A stretch of DNA of 64,000 nucleotides from Artocarpus heterophyllus (Eukaryota; Streptophyta; Magnoliopsida; Rosales; Moraceae). Made by a program: the position numbers and the translations under genes. The number at the start of each line of letters is the position of its first letter. The first letter of the stretch is position 1. Under the pieces are notes generated by a model. It was not told the DNA's origin. It searched no databases and saw only the letters and a program-made list of their open reading frames with translations. The stretch spans positions 1,719,530-1,783,529 of the forward strand of contig CM046332.1 of assembly GCA_025403435.1 (NCBI GenBank), given 5' to 3'. This document shows, piece by piece, positions 33,361 to 44,723 of this stretch.

Positions 33361-34243
33361 ATGTGATTTTTTTCTTTTTTCATGTTTTCTTCCTCTCTCT
33401 ACCATGTTTTCGTTTCTCCTCTATCACACCCTCTATCTCTCTCCCTCCGGCGAAACCCAGACATTGCCGTCAACTCGAGCCGCTCTCTAAGGAGATTGTA
33501 CGCCTCTGGTCGAAGGGATTTCTCATCGGACATCAAGCAAATCAGTCTTCTCATGAACAGTGTGCCCACTGGAGCAAATCGCAAGCACAATTGTCGTCAC
33601 TGCCACTCATTGATCTCACCTCTTATTGCTTACTGGAGGAGTTTGTGAGGATAGGCTCATTTATCAATGACTAGTAGATCGTTGAGCCTCTATTGCTGAG
33701 GGCATCGCGACCGAGATCCATGGTCGATGCTAGAACAATGAAGGGATCCTCGTTAGGAAACCAGGAGGAAGGAGATAGATAGGAGAAAATGCGACAATGA
33801 GTGACGAGGACATTGAAATGAGTGGCAAGGACATTGACGTTCCATGAGTTGGGAAATTCTGATGTGGTGACGACAAGGGATTTCCCAGGTGGGTGTTTGG
33901 AAGGGCGGTGGTTCTCACCACTTTTTCAGGTATAAATAGTATAAAGTTCTCACATGCTACAGTAATAATAAAAAAAATTGCTACAGTGTAAAACCCTCAC
34001 ATGCTATAGTAAAAGTTGTTCTAACCAACGGTTCTTATCACCCTACCAAGCATCCTATTCAGCGTTTAGTGGTTGTTGGCAACACATGGACAGTGCTAGA
34101 TCTGGTGCTACAAATCTTTTTTTTTTTTGTCTAAAAGATTTGGTTTTTTTTACTAATTTTTATATTTTCTGGTTGTTATTTATTTTTTAATGGCATCCTT
34201 AATTTATTGGTCTCTATCGGTGTTGTTTTGATGGTGATAGTTT
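33361..34243 (+). other. GC-richer unassigned region with short open frames
   Basis: Three overlapping frames at 33363-33674. The one at 33382-33648 (88 residues) starts with a Ser- and Arg-rich segment (LRRNPDIAVNSSRSLRRLYA) that resembles an organelle presequence. I do not recognise the protein, no continuation is visible, and a repeat origin is equally possible. The region to about 33930 contains no further conserved frame; 33930-34243 is AT-rich. Confidence 0.25.
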
Positions 34244-34402
34244 TATAAAACTTGTGTATATATCGAGAAATACAATATTTACTGGTCGCCGTCAACATTG
34301 TTGGCACCATTCATGTCCAGTGAAGCCATCGGTAAATTTGTATATTTACTGGTAAATACTATATTTCTATCTAAATATTATATTTTTTAGCCGTCGGTAC
34401 AT
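34244..34402. repeat. Tandem repeat block, left part
   Basis: Repeats of a unit with the words GTAAATTT, TATTTAC, CCGTC, CATTGTTGG and GAAGCCATCGG. The block continues at 36920-37600 on the other side of the solo LTR. Confidence 0.7.
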
Positions 34403-36919
34403 TGTTGGAACAATGAATACGAAGTGAAATTTAAAAATTTTTATTTTAAACCTTTTCCCAAATAATAAGTTACACATGTTATGTATATAAATTAATTAAA
34501 GATCTTATGAACCTCTTTTAGACTGAAATCCATGTTTTTGAATAGGAAAGATTTTTGTCAAAACCGCTACCAGAAGAGCCTAAACCAACTAGACTTCTTA
34601 GTCATTCTCTTTTCCACGATCAGAATGTGAGCAGGCATACCTCATTCAATCTTTCCTCAGGCAATGTCCCCTTCTAACCACTTGAGAAATCAAGAACGAA
34701 GGTTCAAGATTTTAAACAATAGCCTTATGGGAGTTTTAGAGTTTCTCTCAATAAAATAGTCTCTTTAAATTTCTTAAGTGATCTAAGAAACATGGGAAAA
34801 AACCCTCCTTTATATAGGGGTTAGATTGGGACAAATTCTTATCAGATTATGCTTCAAAATTTGAGTTTGGATCAACTTCGAAGTAAAATGCCTTAACATC
34901 GGATCATTGATGTAGCAGGGTTTGGTCGATTGGCTTATACTATGTTTGGTCAACTGGTGTGTCGCGACAACACTTTCAAAATACATTTTCAGCTCCTGAG
35001 AGTTATTTCATTAATTCAAATCGAATCCAGTACATAAATCGTACTTTATTTGATCTGAATATTTATTATAGAACTCTAATTTTAATTCAAATAACTCAAT
35101 AAACAAGTTATCTAATTAAAACAATTCTAAATAGAATATTCTATATTCAAATAAAATATATTTAAAATAATATAAGTTTTTTATTTTGGATTAATTTACA
35201 AAATTCAATTAATAAACTAACATGAATTATTATATCCAATTAATCGAATTTAAGCCAATCTTAAAAATTAACATAAGTTACCCATTTGTCGGAAAGACAC
35301 GCTACATTGTTACAGGAAATTACGTGAGCTAGCAAAGGTACTCAATAGATGATAGACTTATATAGATCAAGCTCCTATAATTATAAAATGACATGTGCCT
35401 AACATGCACAATTTATAATTATCAACTCTAAGTCGGAAAGACACGCTACATCCTATAATAAACTAACATGAATTATTAAATCCAATTAATCGAATTTAAG
35501 CCAATCTTAAAAATTAACATAAGTTACCCATTTGTCAGAAAGACACGCTACATCGTTACAGGAAATTACGTGAACTAGCAAAGGTACTCAATAGATATGG
35601 ACTTATATAGATCAAGCTCCTATAATTATAAAATGACATGTGCCTAACACACACAATTTATAATTATTAACTTTAAATCTATTCCACTAAAAGCTTTGAG
35701 CTATACTCTCGAACTATATATAATTACAAAACTCTAATAAGTTAAACGTCTATGACATATCAGAATGTGTAACATCCTCATAGAAAGTTCATAATTGGCT
35801 TGAGGATAAAATTTTTTTACCTTCTCGATTATCTTTATCTTATGTTCCATTATCTCGACATTAGAATTCTTACTATTCATAACCAATATAAATAGTATAT
35901 TACACATATGCATCCAAATGATTGAATGTTCCAGTTTCCAATTACAGGATAATACCTATAAGAGAATATTATTACCTCTACAAAAGAGCTATAGATTCTA
36001 TATCTTTGAATAACAAGTCAACGTCAATTAAGAGTCATGTCTCCAATATACTGGCGTGCATGTGTTCATATGAATGAGGATGTCACCCCTTGATATGTTA
36101 AAAAACACAGGTCAAAGAATATGGGTTTGTGATTCATTTCAAGATTAAGAAGTAACATATTTGATTGTCTAAAGTGAATTGATTTAAACAAATAAAATTA
36201 TTAATGAAATCAATACAACTTTAGTCTTAATCCAATATATCATCACCTTCAATATTACTATGTATGCAAAATGTAACATTTCAGTCAGATCAAAATACTA
36301 ATATAATAAAACAACCACAAATTTATAAGACAACTCTAACTGAATAGATGGAAACAAACAAATCTAATTTGAAGCTAGAAAACTTATACTAAATTGCCTA
36401 CTACATATGTTTGGAATAACAAATATAAAAATTGGACTCTTAGACAAACAAGACATGCAATTCGAGGAACCTTTTATGTGCATCAAGTTCTGGAAAGCTA
36501 TATTTTCTAAATGTTATTACTCAATCATTGAAAAGGTATAACAAGTTATGAAGCCTTTTACTCTAATGTTTCTACTCGTGGAGTCCAACTTCGATGTCCA
36601 ATACATGCCATCTTCCGTTTGGGATGTAGATAGCATAACAATCTTTACATGAATAAAGCACCTAACTTTATTCCCTCAGTTGCAGACCTTATCATTTAGA
36701 CCATCACTTTTAAGATTCATGTCTTCCACATAATCTGTCCATCATGTATATGATCTTAAAGGTTTAGATTGACAGTCTCAGACTTTAGTTTGCTTGACAT
36801 ACATTCAATGAACATAAAGAAGACAATAATGGTATATGAAATAATTAATAAACTATTTATTGATTAAATGTCTCTAAAAACTATTATATCATTTAATCCT
36901 TAAGGCATCTAATCTAACA
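34403..36919 (-). mobile_element. Solo copia LTR of the element B family
   Basis: 2517 bp, plus-strand TGTTGGAACA to AATCTAACA, the reverse complement of the B-family LTR. The first 40 bases match the reverse complement of the end of B's 5' LTR (AATACG, then ATTTTAAAAATTTTT-like words). No internal region follows, so it is a solo LTR. The flanks (TACAT and AATGT) do not form a clean duplication. It is longer than the 2012-bp copy, partly because of a 246-bp internal duplication. Confidence 0.85.
35211..35700. repeat. 246-bp tandem duplication inside the solo LTR
   Basis: CATGAATTATTATATCCAAT at 35221 recurs as CATGAATTATTAAATCCAAT at 35467. The following text (ATCGAATTTAAGCCAATC, AAAGACACGCTACAT, GGAAATTACGTGA) is nearly identical in both. 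The joint lies at about 35456. Confidence 0.9.
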
Positions 36920-37600
36920 AATGTTGTGGAGTTGCAAAGATTTTTTGTATTTACATGTAAATGCACTATTTATAGGTAAATATTGTATTTTTTAGCTGCC
37001 AATGGTCCAATAAAGTCACTAGTGAATTCTTTTTATTTACATAAAGACAGTATTTAAAGATAAATACTCTATTTCTCAACCATTAATGGTTTGGTAAAGT
37101 CATCGGTAAATTTTTGTATTCACATAGAAGTACAATATTTACAAGTAAATATGGTATTTCCTAACTGCCGGCATGGTCGTCGGTGCCAGTGATGTCAGAC
37201 GAAGCCACCAGTAAATTTTTATATTTACATGTAAATACTATATTTTTGAGCCGTCGATGGTCCGACAACGTTGTTAGTAGATTTTGTATTTACATAGGAG
37301 TACAGTATTAACAGGTAAATATTGTATTTCATGATCGTCAACGTCATTGCCAGTGTCAGTGATATGTGGCGAAGCCACCTAAAAATTTTTGTATTTACAT
37401 AGAAATACAATGTTTACATGTTAATGTAGTAGTTTCTAGGTCTGGAGAGGTTGCCAGCAAATTTTTATATTTACACGAAAATACACTTCTGGTAACATTG
37501 TTGGTAAATTTTTTCATTATTTGAAAATATAATATTAACATGTAAACACATTATTTCTTAGCCATCGTCAATGCTGGTGAGAGAGGAGGATTAGGGATGG
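36920..37600. repeat. Tandem repeat block, right part
   Basis: At least six imperfect units marked by GTAAATTTTTGTATTTACAT-like words at about 36943, 37102, 37211, 37279, 37383 and 37459. Spacing alternates between about 70 and 105 bp, implying a higher-order unit near 175-180 bp. Interspersed words are GTCGGTGCCAGTGATGTC and GACGAAGCCACC. Confidence 0.75.
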
Positions 37601-38629
37601 AGTGGAGAAAGAGGTAGGGGAATTTTAAGGTTTTTGCATTAATTTCTCACGACATATATCTCAAATTCTCACAATATGCTTTTTATTATGCATTTTTGAA
37701 ACCATATGACATTATTTACTAATTCTTAGCCTAGGTATGTTATTTGGCTCTTTCTCCCTTTATTACATGGTGCTTCAAAAAATTTTTGGTTGCTTGTTCA
37801 AGAACAACGATCTTTGACTCTAGAATTGATTCAGTTCTTTATAGATGAGACAAAGTTCCAAATTAATATGAAGGACATTTAATCGAAATAGATGAGAATT
37901 CTTATAGGCTATTTAGAAACTCAGTTCCAACTATGGTTTCAACTAATAAACAATATAAAACTTTTATATGTTACAGTATAAAACTCTCACACGTTATAGT
38001 TCTTAAACTTAAATCTTAAGTTCCAACTAAAGTCTTAAATAGCCTATTATTCTATTTGAGGGTGGCATCCCAAAAATGTGAAATACCTACTATACTACTA
38101 CATATTTAGGCAAATGCCTCGTAAAAGAAAGTAATCAACGACAAAAGCTAGGGGGAGTTGAATTACACCTAATTCCATACACCAATAAAAAAAATGATAA
38201 ACTTTTGGAGGCCTTTCGGTTTCCTCACATGCATGATAAAAAAGTATAATGTCGGACCAGTAACTTATTATTTGCCTTGGGTAATTACAGTTCCCTTTGT
38301 TGAAAGTTGAAACCAAAACTATGGAACTTTTTTGTCCACCGTGATACGTGGGAAAAGACATTTTGAAAAGAAAGGGAGAAAGTTTTATCAAAAAATGAGC
38401 AACAAGAATAAGAACAATTGAGAGATTCTCGTTCATCGATCCATAATTCCTTTCTTATCATGAACATTCTCCTACCGTTCACCCACCCTTGCAGCAGAGT
38501 TACATATAAGTGAGCGGAGGCAATCACTTTTCAAAATTTGGATTTTTGTGCTCAAAAGTTTTTGGAAATTTTTTATGTGCCTTGATCGTGTAGGAAAAAT
38601 ACATTATATTATTGTTCCCTTATTTTACA

Positions 38630-38670
<41 letters not shown>

Positions 38671-38984
38671 TCTTCCCCTCTCAATATTGAAATTGAATTA
38701 GTTGAATAGTTACGAGCAATGCATGTGAAAGCAATTTTGTAGTTAAATTTATGTGGTAAAGGTATGATTACTTCGTTATTATTTAAATATTTATAAGAAT
38801 CATTTTTTTATAATGTCTTATATTGAAAAATTAAGTATAAACACATTTGAAAAAATGTTTGATAGGAACAAAAGAAAAAAATTTAATAGTACATGAGTTG
38901 TTGGCAAAAAGAAAAAAAGAAACCTAAACAAATTAAGATAGACACATATAAAAAAATTATTTTAATAAGAGTAAAGCAAGAAAA
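37601..38984. other. Intergenic DNA with TA microsatellite
   Basis: The (TA)n run at 38632-38667 is the only clear structure. The minus-strand frames at 38098-38527 (112 and 80 residues) overlap each other and show no recognisable domain. Confidence 0.6.
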
Positions 38985-39420
38985 AAAATTCATTGAAGTA
39001 TAGCTTAAAAAGAATAAGAATAAGCCGGAAAAAAATATTTGGCAAATTATGTGATTTTGGGGAGGGAAATGAAAAAGTAAAAAAAAAAAGTAGAAAAATA
39101 AAAGAGAAATCAATAAGACAAGCCAAAAAGAGTGTTAAAAAACACAAAAAAGACAAAATAGGTGAACCAAAATTTTAAATAGTGTTTTAAAGAACTACCA
39201 CTTGCAAGTACATCATAAAAAGATTAAGCTAGGAAAAAAATATTTTGTGAATTATGTTTTTAGAAAAGGAAATTAAGAAGAAAAAAGAAAAAGTTTAAAA
39301 AAGTAAAAAATAAAAAATAAAAGAAGAATCAACAAGACAAGTCAAAAAACTATTAAAAACACAAAAAGAAAAAAGAGGTGAACCAAAATTCTGAATACTG
39401 TTTAAGGAAACTCCCACTCT
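38985..39420. repeat. A-rich two-copy tandem repeat, period about 216 bp
   Basis: Each copy runs AGATTAAGCTAGGAAAAAAA-like text, then TATTTGGCAAATTATG, an A-rich tract, CAATAAGACAAGCCAAAAA, AACACAAAAA and GGTGAACCAAAATT (39161 and 39377). A third degenerate copy is at about 39690-39830. Lys-rich or Phe-rich frames here are compositional. Confidence 0.8.
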
Positions 39421-39830
39421 TAATAGAGAAGCTATATGATTAAAACAGTCATATCCAGCTTGCTAAGTTTTGCCATTATTTAGGAAATCGTATATATTTT
39501 CTTATTATTTGGCTACTTATGCTCTTAATAAAAATGATAAGCTTATGTAGTTGGGGGAATCTCTTTTTGTAGAAATCATTATTGTATCATACATTTTTTT
39601 TTTATAATAATAACAGTTTCTATTCAAAAAAAAGGTTATTATGAAGGTTATATTTATTAGAATAATATTTAAGATGATTGTAAGAAATAATTTAGATTTT
39701 AGATTAAAGATGTAAAAAGAAAAATTACTAAAAATCAAAGTTAAAGTAAATTTAAAAAATAAAAAAAAGAGTCACTAAAGGACAAAATAAGTTAACAAAA
39801 TTTTTTATTAGTGTTTGAGGAACTTCCAAT

Positions 39831-39940
39831 TATTATATAGTATATATATTGATGTATAACTATAACTATGTCTCCATTATCTTATTTATTATATAGTGTA
39901 TATATAATATAGATGTATAACTATAACTATGTCTCCATTT
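39831..39940. repeat. Two-copy tandem repeat, period about 61 bp
   Basis: GATGTATAACTATAACTATG followed by TCTCCATT occurs at 39851 and 39912, each preceded by TATTATATAGT and TATATAT. Confidence 0.9.
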
Positions 39941-41792
39941 TTAATAAAACGCTATATCTATTTTCTTTTCTTTTTTTGTTGTGTCGTGCCCCAAAAAAAA
40001 AAAATCTCTTCGCTATTGCTCACACCAGTGTTTTTTTTTTTTTTTTTTTTTCATTTTCTTACCCCTACAATTGAAAGAACCCAAAAAAAAAAAAAATAAC
40101 GCAAAAAAAACAGCACAATTTTCTTTCTGCCTTATCAAAAGCACATTGTCTCCACCTCGTTCTGTTCTTTTTATCTACCGCCCCATGTATTACTGATGGT
40201 GAATTTATTCCCAACCCAATGAAATAAAACCGAGAAGTTATCAAACACATCCGTTGATTATTAAGATTATAAAGCACGACTTTTGCTAATTTGGTGTCTC
40301 TTACATTACCAACAACAAATGAGTTGTATTACACGCATGTAGTAATTCTGTTATTTTACTAGCGATTGCACTCAAAGATTTAAGGAATGAAAAAAAAAAA
40401 AGTGTATTTGAAATATTGGTTCACAAGTTATACACATATTTGCACTATTGGTTCACAATTTGTATGTTTTTGTAGCAGTTCGTCTTTTTTTTTTTTCTTT
40501 TGCAAAAAGGTTTTTTTTTTTTTTCCTAAGGAAACAAGAGATCATTAACGTCCTCATGCCCCCCATCTAGCATATTAAGAGGAATCTATCGTGACAACAG
40601 TAATAAGGCAAGAGAACCTGGCTCATGCTTTCATCTACTAGTATCTAAAGAGCCCAAGTTAGAGTTGCCAAAGCCATATTTGACATACCTACTAAGAGGT
40701 ATAATTGCTACCTCACTACTGACAAAGAAAAATCAATCCCTAGATCAATGATGGGAGAGAGAACCCCAATAGGTCATTCTCTTATCATTATACCACCAAC
40801 ACCATTGGTTTTCATAAATAGGTTGTACAGCACTTTCCTTGTTGGAGAATTTGAGTGTTTACAGATAATGAAGGCATTGAATTTCTAGAAATAAAAAAGT
40901 ATTTGACGTGTGTATAAATACTTTCCTTAAAAGTTCTATTTGTCTTTACTTATTCAAGTTTGCTAAAGAGTTTAACGGTAAATTACCCCCAAAATACAAG
41001 AAACATTTGAATACAATATCTAACAATAATATTGTGTTCTAAAACAAAATACGAGATCTATAAATTTTTGGATATTTAATGAGACATAAGGGTGTTATTT
41101 CATGAATGGATATAATAGGTTTAATCTATACAACCTTTTAAATAAAGGTACATCTTTATTTGTGAAGGTATCTCTTCATTTGTAAAGATATCTATTCATG
41201 TATCAACAAAACTATTACAACAGAAATGTCCATTGCTAATGAGCAGTGACAGAGCCAGGATTTTGAGTCAAAATGCCTTTTTTATCATGCGTATTCTAAC
41301 ATATATCAAGAGAAGTGTATATGCTGGTCATGTCATTTTTCTGTCCTTTATTATTTTTGAACCATGGTTTATAGTTAAATTAAGGATGTTATATTATATA
41401 ATAATAATAATAATAATAATAAACAGAAGTATTTATATTAAAAATGCGTATTAAAATAATTTATAGAGAGTTTATGATATGATATGGATACGTTTCGGGA
41501 GTATAAACTACTTCTTCTAATTAGCTATCCTAACCATGTATGCATGAAGATTACAAAAGCATCGATAAAAAAAGGATTGGATCTTAAATGAGATGCGTTT
41601 TGTGAGTACTAGTTATTCTGAAATATCAGCCATCTTGACACTGGAGTTAATGAATATGAAAGTTTTAACAACAACATATTACCAGAAAAATACAAGATGT
41701 GGGGGAGGGCGTTTATTCAAGACACAAAAAATATAGAAGAAAATGTTGTAGGTAAAACCAAACGTTTACTGGTGAAGGTTCAAATTCAATGG
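39941..41792. other. Intergenic DNA rich in oligo-A and oligo-T
   Basis: Oligo-T/A tracts at 40030-40050, 40083-40096, 40389-40400 and 40487-40523. A GC-richer stretch at 40540-40870 has no frame I can assign on either strand. A short (AAT)n lies at 41399-41421. Confidence 0.55.
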
Positions 41793-42416
41793 TCAGTTCC
41801 TAGTTTCTTTCTTCTAAGCAAGCTTGGACGTTATAGTGTCAGACTCCAGATGAATGACTTGTATTTTTTCAAGCAGGCCTTTAGCTGTTGAGGCAGTAAT
41901 AAAGATTTGTCTTCCCTACTCTACAATGAAGTTTTGTTCTATTGCGTAATCTAAAAATTTCAAAAGACTGTCATAGAAACTATTTACATTCAAAAGACCT
42001 AGAGGTTTGGAGTGAATGCCTAACAAACTCCTACTAGCAACTATGAATAACTTTTTAAGGGTGCCTAAACTATCAGGTAATGTAATAAACGCATTAGAGT
42101 TAGGGATCATGTTTTCAAGACGCTTAGAGATATCCAAAACTCTCTCTTTCTTACCTATGGTTTTTCCACAGAGATTCCCCTCAGCTAGGAGACGAGGGAT
42201 AATTCATATGACATGGCTACTCCTAGAATGTGCTATTATTGCTACATTCCCCATAAACCCTATGTTACCTTCCCCATAAATCAAGTTAATCTTCCTACAT
42301 GCTAAGACTTATCCTAAGTGTTCTGCGGCTTCTAAGTAGACTCTAATTTTACTAGGACTAGAACCACAGAAGACATAGATAGTTTCGATTTTCCTAAATG
42401 AATGGGAGAAAGGCAT
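41793..42416 (-). pseudogene. LOG: LOG-family (cytokinin-activating phosphoribohydrolase) processed pseudogene
   Basis: Read on the minus strand from ATG 42416-42414 to TGA 41795-41793, 207 codons. The reading starts with IYVFCGSSPSKIRVYLEAAE and continues INLIYGEGNIGFMGNVA, IIPRLL, SNAFITLPDSLGTLKKL, LLGIHSKPLGLLNVNSFYDS and TAKGLLEKIQVIHL. This is the full order of a plant LOG cytokinin riboside 5'-monophosphate phosphoribohydrolase, at close to the usual 210-230 residues. The PGGxGTxxE signature is degraded to PDSLGTLKK, losing the catalytic Glu. In-frame stops occur at four sites before the end. Plant LOG genes are normally split into several exons; here it is one continuous frame, so a retrocopy is inferred. 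No poly(A) tract or target duplication is visible. Confidence 0.85.
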
Positions 42417-42731
42417 GTTTGGTTTCTAAAATAGATCGACATTTTTTTTTACTAATTGTTTTTTTCTTTAGTTTTTGTCTTAAGTCCGCTTTGTCTAAAC
42501 TTTGAATCTCAAATGAGATTTTAAAGAAGATGAAAATGTAAAGGACTAGGGACTTATAACAAGTAGGTGATGTACACATTAGAAAAAGTCAGACTTAATC
42601 AGTTCAGATTTTGAAAAACAAACACGCAATCAGACCATCTTTTGACAAACGAGACTTTAACTGTATAACTTTTGATAATTTACAAACAAACAAACAAAAC
42701 CTGGCCTATTTAGCTTTATATTTTTTTAACA
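42417..42731. other. Intergenic DNA beside the LOG pseudogene
   Basis: AT-rich with no gene. The minus-strand frame at 42394-42579 overlaps the LOG start in another frame and is not supported. Confidence 0.55.
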
Positions 42732-42905
42732 AAATAAACTCAAATCTAGAAAAGTCAATAAAAGACACATAATATACTGTAAACTTTTTGACAAAAACAA
42801 CATGAATCTATAAATTTAGTAAAAGACATATGACATACTATAAATTTTTTGAGAAAAACAATACGAATCTAGAAATATCATTTAGGATATAAAATTTTTA
42901 AACTA
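42732..42905. repeat. Three-copy tandem repeat, period about 60-65 bp
   Basis: Units share AATCTAGAAA or AATCTATAAA, GTCAATAAAAGACA or TTAGTAAAAGACA, ATACTATAAA and TTTTTTGAGAAAAACAA-like words. The third copy is truncated. Confidence 0.8.
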
Positions 42906-44299
42906 ACAATAAAAAAAAACACATGATGAATTTGACAAGATAATATTTTTTAAATAAAACAAACACATATATTTAACAACTACTGTAGCAATAAAATAAA
43001 AATGTCACACAGGAACCAAGCGCAGCGTAGGCACATAAAAATAACGAGCCCACGAGAAAAACAACATAATTAGACAAATCCTGGACAACATATACGCAAA
43101 ACAGGAGGGCTACTTGTTTTTGGATAAGAGCAAATGACTGCACAGATAAGTTAGGCTTTGATCGCAGCGCCCAAGAACCATGCCGTCCCTGGTGGCAAAG
43201 GTCCATGGTAACCCCAATTGACCACATTCACTTAAAGAGGTCTCTCAGCTTTTACCCTGCAAGACTAATGAGGAGACAGAAAAAATATCGAGTTGATATC
43301 GTCCCCACATTATTTTCTTAAAAGAGAAAAATAAATAAATATCCTTTATAGGCTATAAGGATCCAAGACAAGCAAGTGCAGACTTTACAAATGATTTTGG
43401 ATATGCTTGTTTCACAACATGAGTGCGGATAATCACGCATACTAGGCTTTAACACATGAGCCTTTTACCAATAACGGTTTGTCGAATGAAATGGGTGCCA
43501 TCGTTTTCTTCCTCAAGATATTGATATATACGAAAATTCACATGAAAAATAGATCTCATATCGAGCAGAAAAATCTACATTGCGAAGGACGTTTTTAGAC
43601 AGTTAAAAGATTTATTTCTTATGGAGTTTTATTTTATCTTTTCTGTTTAGTTACGCACACGTCAATTGAAAAAGGTTAATGCTGAAATCCTTCGTATGCT
43701 TTAGTCAAAAACAACGGTTTGATTGTTTTCTTCATCTTGTTTTGTTACGTCGATCTTTATATTTCTACTCATTTATGTTTGTAATATTGGTTTTGTTTTT
43801 AACCCATTTTTTAAGTATTAAAAAAATTCATTTTATTTATAAAATACCCTTAAAATAGGTGACGTTATTTGGCTGGGGCGGAGCCACACGTTCCACATGG
43901 AATTTTTTCTCCCTTAGTGCAAATATTAAATGTGATAAAGTTGTAGTTTATCCCCTAAAATCATGAAATTTAATATGTATTCCACCTCAAAATACTGTAG
44001 TATATTTTTTATAATTATAATATATGCCTCCGTTTTCTTGACTTTTTTTTAGTTCCATCCTTATTGAACGTTGGGCAACTAAGTAATTCAGTAAATTAAA
44101 CAAAATGGATGAAAGACTATTGCTACAAAAACGTAACTTTATAGCTTGCCTAGGAACGCAATTGGAACCATAATTTTGGGGTTCTAACAAGCTTTTGGTT
44201 TGAATTTCTTTAGAGAGAACATTGTAGCATTTTGGTTAGAATTATAAAATATAATTCTAACTGCAATGTCAAACGGATGATAGATATTAGGTAATAAAT
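42906..44299. other. Intergenic DNA
   Basis: Nothing assignable. A GC-richer part (43010-43260) gives an 84-residue minus-strand frame with hydrophobic runs but no recognised domain. The word GGGGCGGAGCCACACG at 43876 resembles phrases seen in plant repeats but no element ends could be drawn. Confidence 0.5.
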
Positions 44300-44723
44300 T
44301 TTTTTATACTATGTATTTTAAGTCTATTCAAATACTATATCTTCGGTTTTTAGTCTCGTATACTTTTAACTTAGATTTAATATATAAATTAAGACATTTT
44401 CATGATCAATCATTAATTTTGACCTCAAAAATTGAACAAAATACCCTTAAATTGAGAAATAAGAGAATTTTAAAAACTAAAAAAAACTTTATGCTGAGGT
44501 CATTGACTTCAAAATTAGTGTTTTGTATGTTTTTGTTTTCTTTTTTAAGTTTTATTTTTTTTCTCTTTTTTACTTAAGAATAGTTTAGTCATTAAGTCAA
44601 AATTAACTATTAGTTGAGGTAAAATATAGTTGTGTATCAAATCTAATCTGAAAGTATATATTCAATGAGATCATAAATTAAAGATATAGTTTTGAATTAA
44701 TCTAAAATAGAAAGTATAAAAAA
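44300..44723. mobile_element. Non-autonomous element with about 115-bp terminal inverted repeats
   Basis: The left arm (44300-44422) and the reverse complement of the right arm (44596-44723) align almost throughout. Shared words are TTTTTTATACT, TATTTTA, ATTCAAA, ACTATATCTT, TATACTTT, TTAGATTT and AGTTAATTTTGAC (left variant CATTAATTTTGAC). The spacer of about 170 bp is AT-rich. Long arms without coding capacity fit a MULE-type MITE. The 88-residue frame at 44311-44577 lies across the left arm and is not a gene. Confidence 0.75.

Noticed and set aside
38098..38527. Two overlapping minus-strand frames of 112 and 80 residues
   Set aside because: No family resemblance and mutually overlapping in different frames; not supported.
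40540..40870. GC-richer stretch that might be an exon
   Set aside because: All six frames carry stops and none gives a recognisable protein.
41233..41300. Word GACAGAGCCAGGATTTTGAG (and GGCGGAGCCACACG at 43877), seen at the edges of some plant repeats
   Set aside because: No second end or target duplication could be found for either.
44311..44577. 88-residue plus-strand frame
   Set aside because: Lies across the inverted-repeat arm of a non-autonomous element; compositional.
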